NCBI RefSeq assembly: GCF_001427795.1
Contig: NZ_LMHJ01000003.1
Coordinates: 1,037,106-1,101,105 of the forward strand
Direction: 5' to 3'
Origin: Nocardioides sp. Root682
Lineage (GTDB): Bacteria > Actinomycetota > Actinomycetes > Propionibacteriales > Nocardioidaceae
Length of the DNA stretch: 64,000 nucleotides
The position numbers were made by a program, and so were the translations under genes. The first letter of the stretch is position 1. The number at the start of each line of letters is the position of its first letter. Positions 39,973 to 49,400 of the stretch are shown here, one piece after another. The notes below the pieces were generated by a model. It did no database searches, was not told the origin of the DNA, and worked only from the letters and a program-made list of their open reading frames with translations.

Positions 39973-42011
39973 GTATGTCCTTTCACGCTCAGGATGTGGG
40001 CCGGCTGCGTCGGGTCGAGCCGGACGTAGTTGTCGGCGCCCCAGGTCCAGTCCGCGCCGCTGATCTCGTCGTGGACGGCGAACGAGCTGCCGGGAGCCAG
40101 GCCCAGGGCGGCCAGGTCGAGGTGCACCATCGTCTCGCGCACCTGGTGGGGATCGAGGTTGAGCACGACGATCACCCGGTCCCCAAGGTCGTCGAGTAGG
40201 GCCGCCGAGGAACGAGGCGGGTCGTATCGAGACGCCTTGCTGAAGCACAGCACGTGCTCCTCGTCCGTCGGGTGCACGGTGAGGTTGCGCAGCAGCTGCA
40301 GCGCCGGGTGCGCCCGCCGGATCGCGTTCAGCCTCGTGACGTACGACGCCAGGCCGGTGGCGTCCGGACCCCAGTCCCGAACGCGGATCTGGTACTTCTC
40401 CGAGTCGAGGTACTCCTCGCTGCCCGGCTTCACGGCCACGTGCTCGCCGAGCTCGTACCCGGCGTACATGCCCCACGTGGGTGAGGACATCGCCGCGAGC
40501 ACGGCCCGGATCCGGAAGGCAGCCGTGCCGCCGTACTGCAGGAACTCGTGGAGGATGTCGGGAGTGTTGACGAAGAAGTTCGGCCGCATCCGGTGGGCGG
40601 ACTCGTGCGACACCTCGCGGAGGTAGTCCTCGATGTCGACCTTCGCGGTGCGCCAGGTGAAGTAGGTGTACGACTGGTGGAAGCCGATCGCGCCGAGGGT
40701 CTGCATCATCGGCGGCTTCGTGAACGCCTCCGCCAGGAACAGCACGTCCGGGTCGGTCTGGCGCACCTCGGCCAGCAGCCACTCCCAGAACGCGACCGGC
40801 TTGGTGTGCGGGTTGTCGACGCGGAAGATCCGCACGCCGTGCGCCATCCAGTGGCGTACGACGCGCAGCACCTCGGTGGCGAGGCTGTCCGGGTGGTCGT
40901 ACGGATGAGCGTCGAAGTTGACCGGGTAGATGTCCTGGTACTTCTTCGGCGGGTTCTCGGCATAGGCGATCGAGCCGTCGGCGCGGGTGGTGAACCACTC
41001 GGGATGCGCGGCCACCCACGGGTGATCAGGAGCCGCCTGCAGGGCGAGGTCGAGCGCGACCTCCAGGTCGAGCGCGGCAGCGGCAGCGACGAAGGCGTCG
41101 AAGTCCTCGAGCGTGCCGAGGTCGGGGTGGACGGCGTCGTGGCCGCCGGCTGCGCTGCCGATCGCCCAGGGGGAGCCGGTCCAGTCGGGCGGCAGCGGCT
41201 CGCCCTCGGCGAGCACCGTGTTGTTCGGGCCCTTGCGGTTGACCTCGCCGATCGGGTGGATCGGCGGGAGATAGACCACGTCGAAGCCCATCGCCGCGAC
41301 GGCAGGCAGTCGCTCGGCGGCGGTCCGGAACGTCCCGCTGACCACGTCACCGGCCTGCGGGTCGAAGTGCGCGCCCTCAGAGCGCGGGAAGAACTCGTAC
41401 CAGCTGCCGAAGAGCGCGCGCGGACGGTCGACGTACACGGGGAACGGACCCTCGACGGTGAGCAGGTCACGCAACGGGTGGGCGCGCAGGACCCCCACCA
41501 GCTCAGGTGATTCGAGCTGTGCGAGGCGGGCCTCGGCAGGGCGCTTCTTGTCGCCGGTCGCCTTGATCGCAGCCTGGACCACGCGCTGCTCCGCCTTGGT
41601 GAGGCCCGCCACCCGCTCCAGCAGCAGCCGTCCCTCGGCGAACATCAGCTCGGTGTCGATGTCGGCACGGATCTTGATGCCGGCCGCGTGCTGCCAGCTG
41701 GCGATCGGGTCGGACCAGGCGTGCACCTCGAAGGTCCACGGTCCGACGGCGTCGGCCTGGACCCACGCCTCGTGGCGATCGACCGAGTGTCGGTCCGTTG
41801 CCACGACCGGACTCATCCGGGCGGGCGGCTGGCGGGTGCCGTCGGGGGCGATGAGCACGACCTCGGCGCCGAGCCGGTCGTGACCCTCGCGGAACACGGT
41901 GGCTCTGACGGGGAACGGTTCACCGATGCTCGCCTTTGCTGCCAGCCGGTCACCGGTGGCGCCGGCCGCCAGCAGCGGCTCGATGTCGATCACGGGGATG
42001 CGTCCGACCAT
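39969..42011 (-). CDS. glgE: Alpha-1,4-glucan:maltose-1-phosphate maltosyltransferase
   Basis: GH13_3 enzyme of 680 residues that transfers maltose from maltose 1-phosphate to alpha-glucan. Domains are an N-terminal beta-sandwich and dimerisation part (about 1-200), a GH13 barrel with PPIHPIGEVNRKG, nucleophile Asp in FRVDNPHTKP, acid/base Glu in LFLAEAFTKPPMM and the NTPDILHEFLQYGG loop, and a C-terminal beta-domain. The ATG at 42011 has TAGGTT 6 nt upstream, a -10 hexamer that includes the stop codon of moeA, so a leaderless promoter of its own is likely. It is the first gene of the glgE-treS-mak unit. Confidence 0.95.
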   Translation of the reverse strand: MVGRIPVIDIEPLLAAGATGDRLAAKASIGEPFPVRATVFREGHDRLGAEVVLIAPDGTRQPPARMSPVVATDRHSVDRHEAWVQADAVGPWTFEVHAWSDPIASWQHAAGIKIRADIDTELMFAEGRLLLERVAGLTKAEQRVVQAAIKATGDKKRPAEARLAQLESPELVGVLRAHPLRDLLTVEGPFPVYVDRPRALFGSWYEFFPRSEGAHFDPQAGDVVSGTFRTAAERLPAVAAMGFDVVYLPPIHPIGEVNRKGPNNTVLAEGEPLPPDWTGSPWAIGSAAGGHDAVHPDLGTLEDFDAFVAAAAALDLEVALDLALQAAPDHPWVAAHPEWFTTRADGSIAYAENPPKKYQDIYPVNFDAHPYDHPDSLATEVLRVVRHWMAHGVRIFRVDNPHTKPVAFWEWLLAEVRQTDPDVLFLAEAFTKPPMMQTLGAIGFHQSYTYFTWRTAKVDIEDYLREVSHESAHRMRPNFFVNTPDILHEFLQYGGTAAFRIRAVLAAMSSPTWGMYAGYELGEHVAVKPGSEEYLDSEKYQIRVRDWGPDATGLASYVTRLNAIRRAHPALQLLRNLTVHPTDEEHVLCFSKASRYDPPRSSAALLDDLGDRVIVVLNLDPHQVRETMVHLDLAALGLAPGSSFAVHDEISGADWTWGADNYVRLDPTQPAHILSVKGHT

Positions 42012-42017
42012 GTTTCG

Positions 42018-42023
42018 AACCTA
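42018..42023 (-). promoter_or_regulatory. -10 element TAGGTT of glgE overlapping moeA stop codon
   Basis: On the minus strand TAGGTT lies 6 nt upstream of the glgE ATG, and its first three bases are the TAG stop of moeA. The GlgE operon can therefore start independently of moeA, despite a 9-nt intergenic gap that would otherwise suggest one operon. Confidence 0.55.
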
Positions 42024-43247
42024 TCCGGAAGTCAGGTCCCACACGGCGACCGCATCGCCCGCCTGCAGCGGGCTGCCGTCGGCGGGCAGGTCGATGAGGG
42101 CGTCGGCTCCAGCGAACCAACCGAGGAATCCCGAGCCGGGCGGACCCCACGGCGTGACGGTGCCAGCGTTGCGGTCGAGTCGTGCGCGGCGCAGCTGCCG
42201 CTTGCCCCGGAGGGGGTTCAGCGGCTCGGTCAGGGTCGCGTGCACCACCGGTCGTTGCGGGTGCGGATGGCCGGCCGCGCTGCGCAGCGCCGGCCGCACG
42301 AAGACCTCGTACGACGTCAGTGCGCTCACCGGGTTCCCGGGGAGACAGACGACGGGAACCCCGCCGACGACCCCCGAACCCTGCGGCATCCCGGGCTGCA
42401 TGGCGACCTTCACGAACTCCACGCCGCGCGGCCCGAGCGCGTCCTTCACGACCTCGTAGGCGCCGGCGCTGACCCCACCCGACGTCAGCACCAGGTCGAT
42501 GTCGCCTGCGGCGGTCTCGGCGTCGAGCAGGGCGAGAAAGGCAGGCACGTCGTCGGCCACCCATAGCTTGCGGACGGCGACCGCCCCCGCCTCCTCCACG
42601 GCGGCGGCCAGCAGCGCGCCGTTGGCGTCCCGGATCTGTCCGGACCCCGGGGCCGGGTCCTCGGCCAGCTCCGACCCGGTCGAGCAGACCAGCACCCGTG
42701 GTCGACGTCGTACGACGACCTCGGCGATGCCGAGCGCCGCCAGCACGCCGATCTGGGCGGGCCCGAGGACCGCACCCGCGGCGAGGACCTCCTGGCCGAC
42801 CGCGACGTCGGAACCGGCAGGCCGGACGAACGAGCCGACCTCCCTGGCCTGGCTGATCGCGACCTTGTCCGTTCCGCCGTCGGTGACCTCCACCTCGACG
42901 ATCGCGTCCGCGCCTCGCGGGACCGGGGCGCCGGTCATGATCCGCAGCGCGCTGCCGGGCGCGAGGTCGCTCACCGGTGCACCGGCCGGGATGTCGCCGG
43001 CAACCGGGACGAGGACGGGGGAGTCGGGCGTTGCCGCTGCGATGTCGGCTGCGCGCACGGCGTAGCCGTCCATGGCCGAGTTGTCGAAGGAAGGCAGCGC
43101 CTCGGGGGCGGCGACGGCGACGGCCAGGACCCGCCCGCGCGCCTCGGCGAGGGCAATGGGCTCCTCGGCGCCAACGCGCTGTGCGAGGAGGGCAGCGACG
43201 TGCTGCTGGTGGTCGGCGACGGAGCGGAGGGCTGGGGTCGTGGTCAT
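42021..43247 (-). CDS. moeA: Molybdopterin molybdotransferase
   Basis: Gephyrin/MoeA-type protein of 408 residues that inserts molybdate into adenylylated molybdopterin. It has the N-terminal linker with LPSFDNSAMDGYAVRAAD (near 54-71), domain III (the MoCF fold) with STGSEL and the loop TSGGVSAGAYEVVKDAL (near 245-262), and PVVCLPGNPVSALTSYEVFVRP (in pieces near 290-312) before the C-terminal beta-barrel. ATG 43247 has TAGGGT 7 nt upstream and is favoured over an in-frame GTG at 43256. It is divergent from glgP and sits directly in front of glgE; no other molybdenum cofactor gene or molybdoenzyme is in the window, so its position is probably coincidental. Confidence 0.93.
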   Translation of the reverse strand: MTTTPALRSVADHQQHVAALLAQRVGAEEPIALAEARGRVLAVAVAAPEALPSFDNSAMDGYAVRAADIAAATPDSPVLVPVAGDIPAGAPVSDLAPGSALRIMTGAPVPRGADAIVEVEVTDGGTDKVAISQAREVGSFVRPAGSDVAVGQEVLAAGAVLGPAQIGVLAALGIAEVVVRRRPRVLVCSTGSELAEDPAPGSGQIRDANGALLAAAVEEAGAVAVRKLWVADDVPAFLALLDAETAAGDIDLVLTSGGVSAGAYEVVKDALGPRGVEFVKVAMQPGMPQGSGVVGGVPVVCLPGNPVSALTSYEVFVRPALRSAAGHPHPQRPVVHATLTEPLNPLRGKRQLRRARLDRNAGTVTPWGPPGSGFLGWFAGADALIDLPADGSPLQAGDAVAVWDLTSG

Positions 43248-43254
43248 TGGTTCC

Positions 43255-43260
43255 ACCCTA
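43255..43260 (-). promoter_or_regulatory. -10 element TAGGGT, leaderless start of moeA
   Basis: TAGGGT on the minus strand lies 7 nt upstream of the ATG at 43247. It is the same hexamer as at the alpha-galactosidase and PLD-like genes. Confidence 0.55.
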
Positions 43261-43414
43261 GGACCCCACGACGAAGACGCGCCCGCCCAAAAGACAGCGA
43301 GGCGAGGTGGCCCCCATGACCACCCCGCCCGCTAGTACCAGTTCAACGGCGTCAGCGGCCCGTCGTTACGGAACCTTCTCCGCCAATCTCTTGGATCGTT
43401 CAAGTCCCATTGGC

Positions 43415-43420
43415 TACGGT
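43415..43420 (+). promoter_or_regulatory. -10 element TACGGT, leaderless start of glgP
   Basis: TACGGT lies 7 nt upstream of the ATG at 43428. A possible -35 TTGGAT starts at 43391, giving an 18-nt spacer. Confidence 0.55.
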
Positions 43421-43427
43421 CGGACAC

Positions 43428-46013
43428 ATGCGTGCGATCCGAAGGTTCACGGTCCGCCCCGTCCTGCCCGACGCGCTTGCCTCCCTCGGCGAGCTCGCGG
43501 CCAACCTGCGCTGGTCCTGGCATCCACCGACCCAGGAGCTCTTCGCGACGGTCGATCCCGACCTCTGGTTGAGCACCAGCCACGACCCGACCCGGCTGCT
43601 GGGCGAGGTCTCGGCCGAGCGCTGGGCAGAGCTGGCCGCCGACGAGTCCTACGTCGCGCGGGTCGCCGCGGTGCGTGCCGACCTGGCGTCGTACCTCGAC
43701 GGGGAACGCTGGTACCAGCGCGCCAGTGCGGCCGAGCCGGAGGCGACCTGGCCGGCAGCCATCGCGTACTTCTCGCCGGAGTTCGGCATCACGGCGGTCC
43801 TGCCGCAGTACTCCGGAGGTCTCGGGATCCTCGCCGGCGACCACCTCAAGGCGGCCAGCGACCTCGGCGTCCCGATCGTCGGCGTCGGTCTCCTCTACCG
43901 CCACGGCTACTTCAAGCAGGCGCTGTCGCACGAGGGCTGGCAGCAGGAGAGCTACCCCGTCCTCGACCCCGACGGCCTCCCGCTGTCGCCCCTGGTCGAG
44001 CCGTCCGGTGAGCGCGCCACCGTGTCGCTCCGGATGCCGGACGGCCCGGACCTGCTCGCCCGGATCTGGGTCGCGTCCGTCGGCCGGGTGCCGTTGCTGC
44101 TGCTCGACACCGATCTCGAGGAGAACCCCGAGCACTACCGCCTCATCACCGACCGGTTGTACGGCGGCAACACCGAGCACCGGTTGCGCCAGGAGCTCCT
44201 GCTCGGCGTCGGTGGAGTCCGGGCCCTGCGCGTGCACGCCCGGATCACCGGCGCCCCGGCGCCGGAGGTGTTCCACACCAACGAGGGTCACGCCGGATTC
44301 CTCGGTGTGGAGCGGATCCGCGAGCTCACGGTCGACAGCGACCTGGACTTCGCCACCGCACTGGAGATCGGCCGCGCGTCGACGGTCTTCACGACGCACA
44401 CGCCGGTCCCGGCCGGCATCGACCGCTTCCCGCGCACGCTCGTCGAGCAGTACCTCGGCGAGCACGGCGCGACCCCCGGCGTGCCCGTCGACGAGGTGCT
44501 CGGGCTCGGCGCCGAGGACTTCGACGGCGGCGACCCCGGCGTCTTCAACATGGCGGTGATGGGGTTCCGGCTGGCCCAGCGCGCCAACGGTGTCTCCCAG
44601 CTGCACGGTCATGTCAGTCGCGGGATGTTCAACGGCCTGTGGCCGGCCTTCGACGAGGCCGAGGTGCCGATCTCGTCGATCACCAACGGCGTGCACGCGC
44701 CGACGTGGGTGGCCCCCGAGGTGCTGGCCCTGGCCGCTGCCGAGGGTGGGGATCCGGAGGACGACGACGCGGAGGCGTTCTGGGCAGCGTTCGCGAAGGT
44801 CTCGGGCCCCGACGTCTGGCGCACCAAGCGGGCGCTTCGCGAGCGGCTCGTCGCGGACGCTCGCCGTCGGCTGCGGCGGTCGTGGGAGAAGCGCGGCGCG
44901 GCGCCGGCCGAGCTGAGCTGGATCGACGAGGCGCTCGACCCGGACGTGCTGACCATCGGGTTCGCGCGGCGCGTGCCGTCGTACAAGCGACTGACGCTGA
45001 TGTTGCGCGACCCCGCGCGCCTCAAGGCCCTTCTGCTCCACCCCGAGCGCCCGATCCAGCTCGTGGTGGCCGGCAAGTCGCACCCCGCGGACGACGGTGG
45101 CAAGCGGCTGATCCAGGAACTGGTGCGCTTCGCGGACGCCGAGGACGTGCGGCACCGGATCGTGTTCCTGCCCAACTACGACATCGCGCTCGCCCTCCCG
45201 CTCTACCCGGGGTGTGACGTGTGGCTGAACAACCCCCTGCGGCCCTACGAGGCCTGCGGAACCTCCGGCATGAAGGCCGCGCTCAACGGTGGGCTCAACC
45301 TCTCGATCCTCGACGGTTGGTGGGACGAGTGGTACGACCCGGAGTTCGGCTGGCCGATCCCGTCCGCCGACGGTCTGGAGGACTACTCCGACAAGCGTGA
45401 CGACCTCGAGGCCTCCGCGCTCTACGACCTGATCGAGACCGAGGTCGCGCCACGCTTCTACGACCTCGACCACGAAGGCGTTCCGGCCCGCTGGGTCGAG
45501 ATGTTGCGCCACACCTGGACCACCCTCGGTCCCAAGGTGCTCGCGACCCGGATGGTCCGCGACTACGTCGCCCAGCTCTACGCACCGGCGGTCCGCAACG
45601 CACGCACCCTGGCCGCGACCGAGCACGGCGCCCGCGACCTCGCCGCCTGGAAGGCGCGCGTGCGTGCGGTCTGGCCGCAGGTCCGGGTCGAGCACGTCGA
45701 GGCCCAGGGCGTCGAGGACGCCGCCGAGGTCGGCGCCCGCCTGGCCGTGCACTCCTACGTCGCCCTCGGTGATCTCGCGCCCGGTGACGTCCAGGTCCAG
45801 CTGGTCCACGGCCGCGTCGACGCCGAGGACGACATCGTCGATGCCAGGACGACCCCGCTCACCCTCGTCGAGTCGTACGACGGCGGGCGGCACCGCTTCG
45901 ACGGCGAGGTCGAGCTCGGCCGCCCCGGCCCGTTCGGCTACACGGTCCGGGTCCTCCCCACCCATCCGCTGCTGGTCGCGCCCGCGGAGCTGGGGGTCGT
46001 GGCGCTCGCCTGA
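43428..46013 (+). CDS. glgP: Alpha-glucan phosphorylase (short GT35 type)
   Basis: Glycogen phosphorylase of 861 residues releasing glucose 1-phosphate from alpha-glucan ends, of the type with an added N-terminal domain (LASLGELAANLRWSWHPPTQELF in pieces, about 12-35). Core motifs are YFSPEFGI near 112, PQYSGGLGILAGDHLKAASDLG (in pieces near 125-147), HTNEGHAGF near 283 and the pyridoxal-phosphate region EACGTSGMKAALNGG near 608-622 with its Lys. ATG 43428 is chosen because TACGGT lies 7 nt upstream and an earlier in-frame TTG lacks support. It is divergent from moeA and convergent with glgX with a 9-nt gap. Confidence 0.93.
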   Translation: MRAIRRFTVRPVLPDALASLGELAANLRWSWHPPTQELFATVDPDLWLSTSHDPTRLLGEVSAERWAELAADESYVARVAAVRADLASYLDGERWYQRASAAEPEATWPAAIAYFSPEFGITAVLPQYSGGLGILAGDHLKAASDLGVPIVGVGLLYRHGYFKQALSHEGWQQESYPVLDPDGLPLSPLVEPSGERATVSLRMPDGPDLLARIWVASVGRVPLLLLDTDLEENPEHYRLITDRLYGGNTEHRLRQELLLGVGGVRALRVHARITGAPAPEVFHTNEGHAGFLGVERIRELTVDSDLDFATALEIGRASTVFTTHTPVPAGIDRFPRTLVEQYLGEHGATPGVPVDEVLGLGAEDFDGGDPGVFNMAVMGFRLAQRANGVSQLHGHVSRGMFNGLWPAFDEAEVPISSITNGVHAPTWVAPEVLALAAAEGGDPEDDDAEAFWAAFAKVSGPDVWRTKRALRERLVADARRRLRRSWEKRGAAPAELSWIDEALDPDVLTIGFARRVPSYKRLTLMLRDPARLKALLLHPERPIQLVVAGKSHPADDGGKRLIQELVRFADAEDVRHRIVFLPNYDIALALPLYPGCDVWLNNPLRPYEACGTSGMKAALNGGLNLSILDGWWDEWYDPEFGWPIPSADGLEDYSDKRDDLEASALYDLIETEVAPRFYDLDHEGVPARWVEMLRHTWTTLGPKVLATRMVRDYVAQLYAPAVRNARTLAATEHGARDLAAWKARVRAVWPQVRVEHVEAQGVEDAAEVGARLAVHSYVALGDLAPGDVQVQLVHGRVDAEDDIVDARTTPLTLVESYDGGRHRFDGEVELGRPGPFGYTVRVLPTHPLLVAPAELGVVALA

Positions 46014-46022
46014 GCGGGGACG

Positions 46023-48122
46023 CTACGCCTCGGTCTCCTGCATCACCACGACGCTCCGCGGCCCGATCACCAGCTCCTCACCCACCACCAGCTTCGTCCC
46101 GGACGACAGGTCGGGATCGGTCGACAGGACGACGGTGCCGGTGTGGACCCAGTCGTTCTCGGGGAAGAACACCGTGACCGGCTCGGCGCCGGTGTGGAAC
46201 CACAGCAGGAACGACGAGTCGATCTGCTGCTCGCCGCGCGGGCCGGGGGCGCGCAGCGGCTTGCCGGACACGAACATGCCGATCGTGTCGAGGTCGGCGT
46301 CGTACCAGTCCTGGTCGGTCATCTCTCGCCCCGACGGGTGCAGCCACGCGAGGTCCTTCGGGCCGCCGATGATGGTGGGGCGCCCCTCGAACCAGTGCCG
46401 CTGCCGCAGTGCCGGGTGGTCGCGGCGCAGCTGCAGCGCAGCCCGCGTGACGGAGTAGACGTCGAGCCACGCGTTGTCCGCGCGCCAGTCGATCCACGAG
46501 ATCTCGTTGTCCTGGCAGTACGGGTTGTTGTTGCCGCCCTGGGTGCGACCGCGCTCGTCGCCGGCGGTCAGCATCGGTACGCCGTTGGACAGGCACAGCG
46601 TCGCCATCAGGTTCGCCGCCTGGCGCCGCCTCAGCGCAAGGATCCCCGGATCGGACGTCTCGCCCTCGACGCCGTGGTTCCACGACCGGTTGTTGTCGGT
46701 GCCGTCGCGGTTGTCCTCGCCGTTGGCCTCGTTGTGCTTGTGGTCGTAGGAGACGAGGTCGCGCACGGTGAAGCCGTCGTGGGCAGTGATGAAGTTGACC
46801 GAGTTGTACGCCGACCGGCCGTCGTCGGCGTACAGGTCAGAGGAGCCGGCCAACCGGGTGGCGACCGCGTGCGAGCCCTGAGTCTCGCCTCGCCAGAAGT
46901 CTCGGATGGTGTCGCGGAACTGGTCGTTCCACTCCACCCACGGCGGTGGCATGCCGCCGACGAGGTAGCCGTCCATCGACACGTCCCACGGCTCGGCGAT
47001 CAGCTTCACGTGGCGCAGCACGGGGTCCTGCCCGATCGCGATCAGCAGCTTGCAGGCCATGTCGACGCGGATCGCGTCAGGCCCGGCCGTGCGGGTGATC
47101 GCCGACATCAGGTCGAACCGGAAGCCGTCGACGTGCATCTCGCTGACCCAGTAGCGCAGCGAGTCGAGGATCAGCCGCAGCGCCAGGGGGTCCTCGGAGT
47201 TCACCGTGTTGCCGCAGCCGGTCACGTCCCAGTACGTGTCGTCGTACTCCCCGTCCACGGGCGGGACGCGGCGGTAGAAGCCGCGGTCGTCGAGTCCCCG
47301 GAAGGAGTACGTCGGCCCGTCCGGCCCGGCTTCGGCGGTGTGGTTGTAGACGACGTCGAGGATGACCTCGATCCCGGCGGCGTGCAGGTCCTTGACCATC
47401 TGCTTGAACTCGGCGACCTGCTGTCCGCGGTCACCGGACGACGAGTAGCCCGCGTCCGGGGCGAAGTAGCTGACCGGGTTGTAGCCCCAGTAGTTGACGG
47501 TCCCGCGTTCGACGAGCGCCGGCTCGGAGAAGAACTGGTGGACGGGGAGCAGCTCGACCGCGGTGACGCCGAGGTCGCGCAGGTAGTCGGTGACGACCGG
47601 GTGGCCGAGCCCGGCGTAGGTGCCGCGCAGCTCCTCGGGGATCCGGTCGTGCAGCTTGGTGAAGCCCTTGACGTGGAGCTCGTAGATGACCGAGTCGAGC
47701 CACCGCCGCCGGATCGGGGTGTCGTCCGACCAGTCGAAGGACGGGTCGACCACGACGCTGGTGGCGTGGCCCGCGGTGCCGGACACGGCGAGGCCGTAGG
47801 GGTCGAGCAGGAGCGTCTCGGGCTCGAACCGCATGCCTTCGGCGGCATCGCTCGGCCCTTCGGCGCGGTAGCCGTAGCGCGTGCCCGGCTCGATGTCGGG
47901 CAGCGCGCCGTGCCAGATGCCCAGCGACTGCTCGGTCAGGGCGAAGCGCTGTTCGCCGTCGCCGGGCGCGTCATCGAGCAGGCAGAGCCACATGCCGGTC
48001 GCGTTGGGGGAGTAGACGGCGAAGTTCGTCGACTCGGGAGACCACGTCGCGCCCAGCGGCCAGTTGCGCCCGGGCCACACCGCGGCACGTTCATCGAGGG
48101 ATCGCCAGAGGCCGGGAGTCAC
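46023..48122 (-). CDS. glgX: Glycogen debranching enzyme GlgX
   Basis: GH13_11 isoamylase-type debranching enzyme of 699 residues that hydrolyses alpha-1,6 bonds of phosphorylase-trimmed glycogen. It has an N-terminal CBM48 (about 1-150, ATWSPESTNFAVYSPNATGMW in pieces) and a barrel with VYNHTAEAG, the nucleophile Asp in GFRFDLMSAI, acid/base Glu in LIAEPWD and TAHDGFTVRDLVSYDHKHN. The start is GTG 48122; no strong ribosome binding site is seen, and a CACAAT 6 nt upstream could be a weak -10 of the leaderless type. It is divergent from the enoyl-CoA hydratase and convergent with glgP, its functional partner. Confidence 0.93.
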   Translation of the reverse strand: MTPGLWRSLDERAAVWPGRNWPLGATWSPESTNFAVYSPNATGMWLCLLDDAPGDGEQRFALTEQSLGIWHGALPDIEPGTRYGYRAEGPSDAAEGMRFEPETLLLDPYGLAVSGTAGHATSVVVDPSFDWSDDTPIRRRWLDSVIYELHVKGFTKLHDRIPEELRGTYAGLGHPVVTDYLRDLGVTAVELLPVHQFFSEPALVERGTVNYWGYNPVSYFAPDAGYSSSGDRGQQVAEFKQMVKDLHAAGIEVILDVVYNHTAEAGPDGPTYSFRGLDDRGFYRRVPPVDGEYDDTYWDVTGCGNTVNSEDPLALRLILDSLRYWVSEMHVDGFRFDLMSAITRTAGPDAIRVDMACKLLIAIGQDPVLRHVKLIAEPWDVSMDGYLVGGMPPPWVEWNDQFRDTIRDFWRGETQGSHAVATRLAGSSDLYADDGRSAYNSVNFITAHDGFTVRDLVSYDHKHNEANGEDNRDGTDNNRSWNHGVEGETSDPGILALRRRQAANLMATLCLSNGVPMLTAGDERGRTQGGNNNPYCQDNEISWIDWRADNAWLDVYSVTRAALQLRRDHPALRQRHWFEGRPTIIGGPKDLAWLHPSGREMTDQDWYDADLDTIGMFVSGKPLRAPGPRGEQQIDSSFLLWFHTGAEPVTVFFPENDWVHTGTVVLSTDPDLSSGTKLVVGEELVIGPRSVVVMQETEA

Positions 48123-48240
48123 TCGGTCATTGTGCCGTCAATGTGTTCATGTCCCGGGGGTTCTGTACACCGAGGGGGTCAGGAGCGGCACAATGCGCAG
48201 GGGAGCCCCACCAGTACGTCACCACCATGAGAGGGAGCAC

Positions 48241-49026
48241 ATGACCAGCGAGTTCGTGCGTCTGGAAGTTGCCGACGGCGTCGGCACGATCCGGCTCGAC
48301 CGCCCGAAGGCGATGAACGCCATCAGCATCCAGGTCCAGGACGAGCTGCGTGTCGCGGCCGCCGAGGCCACGGCGCGGGCCGATGTGCGTGCGGTGGTGG
48401 TCTGGGGCGGGGAGAAGGTCTTCGCCGCCGGCAACGACGTCAAGGAGATGTCGACGATGTCCTACACGGACATGGTCGACCGGGTCGAGGCGCTCCAGGG
48501 CGCTGTCAATGCGATCGCTCGGATCCCCAAGCCCGTGGTCGCCGCGGTCAACGGCTACGCCCTCGGCGGCGGCTGCGAGCTCGCGCTGGCCGCCGACCTC
48601 CGGTTCGCTGCGGAGAACGCCGTCCTCGGCCAGCCCGAGGTGCTGCTCGGCATCATTCCGGGTGCCGGTGGCACCCAGCGGCTGCCGCGCCTGATCGGCC
48701 CCAGCCGGGCCAAGGACCTGCTCTACAGCGGTCGCTTCGTCAAGGCCGAGGAGGCTCTGGCCATCGGTCTGGTCGACCGGGTGGTCCCCGCTGCCGACGT
48801 CTACACCGAAGCAGTTGCCTGGGCTGCACGCTTCGCCACCGCGGCGCCGTACGCCCTGCGCGCCATCAAGGAGTCCGTGGACCGTGGCCTCGAGGCCGAC
48901 CTCGAGACGGGACTGCAGATCGAGCGACAGCACTTCTCGTCGGTCTTCGCGACCGAGGACAGCCGGACCGGAATGCAGTCCTTCATCGAGAACGGGCCGG
49001 GCAAGGCCACCTTCGAAGGAAGGTGA
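48241..49026 (+). CDS. Enoyl-CoA hydratase/isomerase
   Basis: Crotonase-fold protein of 261 residues that hydrates trans-2-enoyl-CoA in beta-oxidation. The oxyanion-hole segments are FAAGNDVKEM (near 62-71) and the Gly-rich ALGGGCELALAADL (near 107-120). Both catalytic acids are present: one Glu in LGQPEVLLG (near 131) and one in IIPGAGGTQRLPRLIG (Gly/Ala positions near 139-154). ATG 48241 has AGGGAG 6 nt upstream. It is co-transcribed with the small membrane protein that begins 5 nt later. Together with etfBA downstream it suggests fatty-acid or steroid side-chain beta-oxidation. Confidence 0.9.
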   Translation: MTSEFVRLEVADGVGTIRLDRPKAMNAISIQVQDELRVAAAEATARADVRAVVVWGGEKVFAAGNDVKEMSTMSYTDMVDRVEALQGAVNAIARIPKPVVAAVNGYALGGGCELALAADLRFAAENAVLGQPEVLLGIIPGAGGTQRLPRLIGPSRAKDLLYSGRFVKAEEALAIGLVDRVVPAADVYTEAVAWAARFATAAPYALRAIKESVDRGLEADLETGLQIERQHFSSVFATEDSRTGMQSFIENGPGKATFEGR

Positions 49027-49031
49027 GCGGC

Positions 49032-49400
49032 ATGTCGGACAACGTCGAGGAGACCGGGACGCCCATCGCCGATCCGGGTCCGTCGAGCCGCACGTTGGCT
49101 GCGGCGCGCTGGCGCGACCTCGCCGCACGGGTGATCTGGGGGGTCTGTGTGACGCTCGCCCTGATCCTCGCCGCAGCGGCGTTCACCTTCGCCCTCGAGG
49201 CCAATGCCAACAACGACCTGGTGAAGATCGTGCGCGACCTGGCCAACGCCTTCGACCTCGGCTTCTTCGACCTGGACAACCCGGTCAAGGAGTTCACGGG
49301 CAAGAACGACCTGGTCAAGACGGCCCTGTTCAACTACGGGATCGCCGCCGTCGTCTACCTCGTCGTCGGGCGGCTCCTCGAGCGGGTCATCCGGCCCTGA
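49032..49400 (+). CDS. Small two-span membrane protein, unknown function
   Basis: Protein of 122 residues with a polar N-terminus and two transmembrane helices: about 36-56 (VIWGVCVTLALILAAAAFTFAL) and about 98-115 (YGIAAVVYLVVGRLL). The connecting region contains NDLVKIVRDLANAFDLGFFDL. I do not recognise a family; the pattern is common in actinobacterial genomes next to fatty-acid oxidation genes. ATG 49032 is preferred because AAGGAAGG precedes it at 9 nt; an in-frame GTG at 49023 overlaps the hydratase stop (GTGA) and is the alternative. It is probably co-transcribed with the hydratase gene. Confidence 0.65.
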   Translation: MSDNVEETGTPIADPGPSSRTLAAARWRDLAARVIWGVCVTLALILAAAAFTFALEANANNDLVKIVRDLANAFDLGFFDLDNPVKEFTGKNDLVKTALFNYGIAAVVYLVVGRLLERVIRP

